A stretch of 64,000 nt of DNA from Parablautia sp. Marseille-Q6255 (GTDB taxonomy: Bacteria > Bacillota > Clostridia > Lachnospirales > Lachnospiraceae). Shown piece after piece: positions 61,037-64,000 of this stretch (its first letter is position 1; each line of letters starts with the position of its first letter). A program made the translations under genes and the position numbers. The notes beneath the pieces were generated by a model. The model was not told where the DNA came from. It saw nothing but the letters and a program-made list of their open reading frames with translations, and did no database searches. The stretch lies in contig NZ_CATNVD010000021.1 in NCBI RefSeq assembly GCF_951230155.1, forward strand, positions 1 through 64,000, written 5' to 3'.

Positions 61037-61969
61037 TTACAGTACCATCTTTGCTGCGCCGCAGATCCCGGCATCATTGCCGAGCGTCGCCAGTGCAAAC
61101 TCCGTCTGACGGCACATAGAAAACGCATATTTGCGGTACGGCCCCGTCACATAATCCAGAAGGATCTCTCCCGCCTTGGAAACTCCTCCTCCGATCACGA
61201 TAATCTCCGGGTCTGACACTGCGGCAAAAACAGCAAGCGCCTTTCCAAGATATGTACCGAAGCGCTCTGCCACCTGGATCGCCAGTGCATCGCCTTCCTT
61301 TACCGCATCCCACACAGCCTTTGCCGTCACCTCCGTATCCCGCAGTGCGGACGGAGCATTCGTTGACGCCAGAAGCTCTCTGGCAAGACGCACGATACCA
61401 GTCGCGGAAGCTACCTGCTCCAGACAGCCGCAGTTGCCGCAGTTGCACGGCTCTGTAATTGCATCCTCTACGTGAGCATGTCCGATCTCCCCGGCAGCCC
61501 CATGTGCTCCTGCCACGATCCTGTCATTGATAATGATGCCCCCGCCGACGCCAGTGCCAAGCGTCACCATGATCATACTGTGATGACCGGCGCCGCCGCC
61601 CTTCCACAGCTCTCCGAGTGCTGCCACATTTGCGTCATTTCCTGCCCTGACCGGAAAGCCTGTCAGCCGCCCGAGATCTCCTGCAATGTCCACATATCCC
61701 CAGTGCAGATTTACTGCGCACGGCACTTCTCCCGCCTCATTGACCGGTCCCGGCACACCGACTCCGACGCCTGCGATCTCCTCGCGTTCCAGTCCTTTTT
61801 CCGCGATCTTTGCCATAATCGTTTCTGCCACATCCGGGAGGATATGGACGCCGTTATCTTCTGTGCGCGTCGGGATCTCCCATTTGTCGAGGAGTTCTCC
61901 GCTCACATCAAACAGACCGCATTTTACCGTGGTACCTCCGACATCGATTCCAAAACAATATTTCTTCAT
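61037..61969 (-). CDS. glcK: ROK-family glucokinase
   Basis: 310 residues with ATP motif DVGGTTVKCGLFD, the ROK signature around GHAHVEDAI and the zinc-binding cluster CNCGNCGCLEQ. The family phosphorylates glucose. It lies three bases beyond the hprK stop, which links glucose phosphorylation with carbon catabolite control in one transcript. Confidence 0.93.
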   Translation of the reverse strand: MKKYCFGIDVGGTTVKCGLFDVSGELLDKWEIPTRTEDNGVHILPDVAETIMAKIAEKGLEREEIAGVGVGVPGPVNEAGEVPCAVNLHWGYVDIAGDLGRLTGFPVRAGNDANVAALGELWKGGGAGHHSMIMVTLGTGVGGGIIINDRIVAGAHGAAGEIGHAHVEDAITEPCNCGNCGCLEQVASATGIVRLARELLASTNAPSALRDTEVTAKAVWDAVKEGDALAIQVAERFGTYLGKALAVFAAVSDPEIIVIGGGVSKAGEILLDYVTGPYRKYAFSMCRQTEFALATLGNDAGICGAAKMVL

Positions 61970-61972
61970 TTT

Positions 61973-62923
61973 TTATTCCTGCTTTCCTGCATTTTTCATT
62001 AAACTGTTCTGTACGCGGTTGTAAAGCTCCTGCGCCGCATTGTAGCCCATCTTTTTCTGACGGTGGTTGACTGCTGCCGACTCTACGATGACAGCGAGAT
62101 TTCGTCCCGGGCGGATCGGAAGGGAATGACATACCACACGGTTTCCGAGGAACTCTGTGTACTCCTCCTCCAGACCGAGCCGGTCGTACTCCTTGTCTCT
62201 GTCCCACTCCTCCAGCTTGATCACCAGATCGATCGACTGTGTATTCTTTACACTCTCTACACCGAAGAGCGTTTTTACATCAATGATACCAATACCCCGC
62301 AGCTCGATAAAGTGCCGCGTGATATCCGGCGCTGTACCGATCAGCGTCTCATCGCTGACTCTGCGGATCTCCACCACATCATCTGTCACGAGGCGGTGTC
62401 CTCTCTTGATCAGCTCCAGAGCTGCCTCACTCTTTCCGATGCCGCTCTCACCCATGATCAGGACACCCTCACCGTACACATCCACAAGCACCCCGTGGAT
62501 CGAAATACACGGAGCCAGCTCAACGTTCAGCCACCGGATGATCTCCGCCATAAAATCAGAGGTCGTCATTTTCGTGGAAAAAATAGGAACCTCATATTTT
62601 TTCGCAAGGCGGAGCATGTCCTCGTCCGGCTGCATCATCGTTGTATAAATAATGCACGGAACCTGATAGGACAAGAACTTTTCGTATACAGGAAGCTTCT
62701 GCTCCTGTGTCAGATGCTCCAGATATGTGTACTCTACATATCCGATGATCTGTACGCGCTGTGAATAAAAGTGGTCAAAATATCCTGTAAGCTGAAGCGC
62801 CGGACGATTGATCTCAGAAGTAACAACCTTTTTTCCGGACATGTCGATCTCCGGAGTCAGGTTTTCCAGTTTCATCTTATCGGCCAGCTTTTCGAGCGTA
62901 ACACTGCTCACCATACCTGTCAT
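61973..62923 (-). CDS. hprK: HPr kinase/phosphorylase
   Basis: 316 residues: N-terminal domain, then Walker A GESGIGKSEAALEL and the HprK signature IELRGIGIIDVKTLFG. ATG 62923 follows AGGAGGGTTTTGCA. It phosphorylates Ser46 of HPr when glycolytic intermediates are high, and so directs catabolite repression through CcpA. Likely regulator of the sugar operons in this window. Confidence 0.95.
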   Translation of the reverse strand: MTGMVSSVTLEKLADKMKLENLTPEIDMSGKKVVTSEINRPALQLTGYFDHFYSQRVQIIGYVEYTYLEHLTQEQKLPVYEKFLSYQVPCIIYTTMMQPDEDMLRLAKKYEVPIFSTKMTTSDFMAEIIRWLNVELAPCISIHGVLVDVYGEGVLIMGESGIGKSEAALELIKRGHRLVTDDVVEIRRVSDETLIGTAPDITRHFIELRGIGIIDVKTLFGVESVKNTQSIDLVIKLEEWDRDKEYDRLGLEEEYTEFLGNRVVCHSLPIRPGRNLAVIVESAAVNHRQKKMGYNAAQELYNRVQNSLMKNAGKQE

Positions 62924-63004
62924 TGCAAAACCCTCCTGTTCTATTTTCTTCTTTATTATAATAATTCCTTCCTGCTTTGTCCAGACGTAAGGCGTGTTTA
63001 TTTC

Positions 63005-64000
63005 CTATTCCTCTCCCTCCGTCACGGTCACCTGCACAGAGGCATCCGGCGCATGAAAAAACTCATAAACCTGCCGCGCGCTGCGCGCGTTCATTGACGG
63101 TGCGTTTGCAAGCTGCTCCAGCGTCGCATCCCGTATCGCCTCCTGCGTCTTAAAGGTCCGCAGCAGCGCCTTGCGCCGCGTCGGCCCGATCCCCTCAATA
63201 TCATCCAGAATGGATCTGACCTGCCCTTTGCTGCGCAGACTTCTGTGATATTCGATCGCAAACCGGTGCGCCTCATCCTGGATCCTCGTCACCAGCTTAA
63301 ACGCCTCTGACCGCGTATCGATCGGAATTTCCAGATTATTAAAATAAATCCCCCGCGTCCGGTGGAAATCATCCTTTACCATACCGCAGACCGGAATCGA
63401 AAGACCAAGCTTCTCCAGCACGCCAAGTGCAATGTTGACCTGTCCGCGTCCGCCGTCCATCAGCAGCAGATCCGGAAACCGGCTGAAGCTTCCCATCTCG
63501 TAGCCAAGCCCCTTCTCCTCCAGTTCCCTTCGTTCTTCCAGCCCGTGCGTTAAGCGTCTTACAAGTACCTCCTCCATACTTGCATAGTCGTTTGGTCCCT
63601 GTACGCTTTTTATCTTGAACTTGCGGTAATCGCTGCGCTTTGGCTTGCCTTTCTCATATACGATCATAGATCCGACCGACTCAAAACCGCTGATATTTGA
63701 AATATCAAATGCCTCCATCCGCATGGCTCTCTCGATCCCAAGCAGCTTTTCAATCTCATGGACAGCGCCGATCGTCCTTCCTTCCTCTCTCTTGATCCGT
63801 TCCCGGTCCTGTGATAAAACGATCGAAGCATTTTCTCCTGCCAGCTCCACAAGCTTCTCCTTCGTCCCTTTTTTCGGCACCTTCAGGTATACGCGCTGCC
63901 CACGCTTTTCACTGAGCCATTTTTCAATGATCTCCTGATCCTCTACCTCTGTCTCAAGCATCAGCTCACGCGGAACGAACGGTGTTCCCGCATAATACTG
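63005..64000 (-). CDS. uvrC: UvrC excinuclease subunit, C-terminal part (cut by window edge)
   Basis: The frame is open through the right edge, so only the last ~331 residues are seen. Present are the RNase H-like endonuclease domain (AFDISNISG with the catalytic Asp, then [13 protein letters not shown]) and the C-terminal helix-hairpin-helix ([13 protein letters not shown]). The start lies outside the window. UvrC makes both incisions in nucleotide excision repair. It precedes hprK by 81 bases in the same direction, a neighbourhood common in Clostridia. Confidence 0.95.
   Translation of the reverse strand, partial: QYYAGTPFVPRELMLETEVEDQEIIEKWLSEKRGQRVYLKVPKKGTKEKLVELAGENASIVLSQDRERIKREEGRTIGAVHEIEKLLGIERAMRMEAFDISNISGFESVGSMIVYEKGKPKRSDYRKFKIKSVQGPNDYASMEEVLVRRLTHGLEERRELEEKGLGYEMGSFSRFPDLLLMDGGRGQVNIALGVLEKLGLSIPVCGMVKDDFHRTRGIYFNNLEIPIDTRSEAFKLVTRIQDEAHRFAIEYHRSLRSKGQVRSILDDIEGIGPTRRKALLRTFKTQEAIRDATLEQLANAPSMNARSARQVYEFFHAPDASVQVTVTEGEE

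Noticed and set aside
1-64000. Insertion sequences (DDE transposases), rRNA genes or a replication origin
   Set aside because: I looked for transposase motifs, rRNA-like stretches and DnaA-box clusters and saw none; only serine and tyrosine recombinase sequences occur.

Overview
The window looks like a chromosome segment of an anaerobic gut Firmicute, most likely a Lachnospiraceae-type Clostridium relative. The grounds are moderate GC content, strong AGGAGG-type ribosome binding sites, a flavodiiron protein with fused rubredoxin, ferredoxin-dependent 2-oxoacid oxidoreductase, Ptb/Buk, HprK, YesM/YesN-type two-component genes and several lipoprotein or ABC sugar systems. No species name can be fixed from the sequence alone.

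Region 1 (1-5.3 kb) is the right end of a temperate phage or related integrative element. It has a leftward early operon starting with a Cro-like gene, a rightward CI-like repressor plus ImmA-type protease, a lone HsdR-N-like nuclease, a DUF4160 gene pair and a large serine recombinase. Immediately beyond the recombinase lies the first ~20 codons of a DUF1835-type gene, so the element appears to have inserted into that gene. Region 2 (5.3-11.4 kb) is a patchwork: a DUF3795/GyrI-like pair, yjdF with a structured leader (probable yjdF riboswitch), decayed fragments of a recombinase and a DUF1016 protein, then an XRE-TPR regulator coupled to an ABC exporter. Region 3 (11.4-19.6 kb) is housekeeping: an RlmD-type rRNA methyltransferase, a radical SAM activase-like protein, a DMT transporter, a double Nudix protein, CCA-adding enzyme, a trigger-factor-like lipoprotein and a cold-shock gene with a long structured leader.

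Region 4 (19.6-38.2 kb) is a carbohydrate locus: a LacI-controlled GH32 plus LplB/LplC/solute-binding operon, a fructokinase, a GH172 (DUF2961) enzyme with its own ABC transporter, and a YesM/YesN two-component pair whose response regulator is split by a frameshift. GH32, GH172 and fructokinase together suggest fructans or fructose dianhydrides as substrates. An FprA flavodiiron protein and a secreted Ig-like protein sit among them.

Region 5 (39.9-49.8 kb) is the most unusual part. An IclR regulator is divergent from a leftward cluster coding for a four-subunit 2-oxoacid:ferredoxin oxidoreductase, an SLC13-type carboxylate transporter, butyrate kinase, phosphate butyryltransferase, and then UbiD, UbiX and LpdD-like proteins. 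The logic is import of an acid, oxidation of a 2-oxoacid to acyl-CoA with reduced ferredoxin, ATP formation through acyl phosphate, and a prenylated-FMN decarboxylation. The substrate is unknown.

Region 6 (49.8-64 kb) holds a YoeB/YefM toxin-antitoxin pair, a broken tyrosine integrase beside tRNA-Pro(CGG), then a leftward series of core genes: rsmF-like, trmL, an aminotransferase with an Lrp regulator and an AIR-synthase-like protein, a VanW-domain protein, a DnaQ-like exonuclease, a B12-binding radical SAM protein, ROK glucokinase, hprK and the C-terminal part of uvrC, cut by the window edge.
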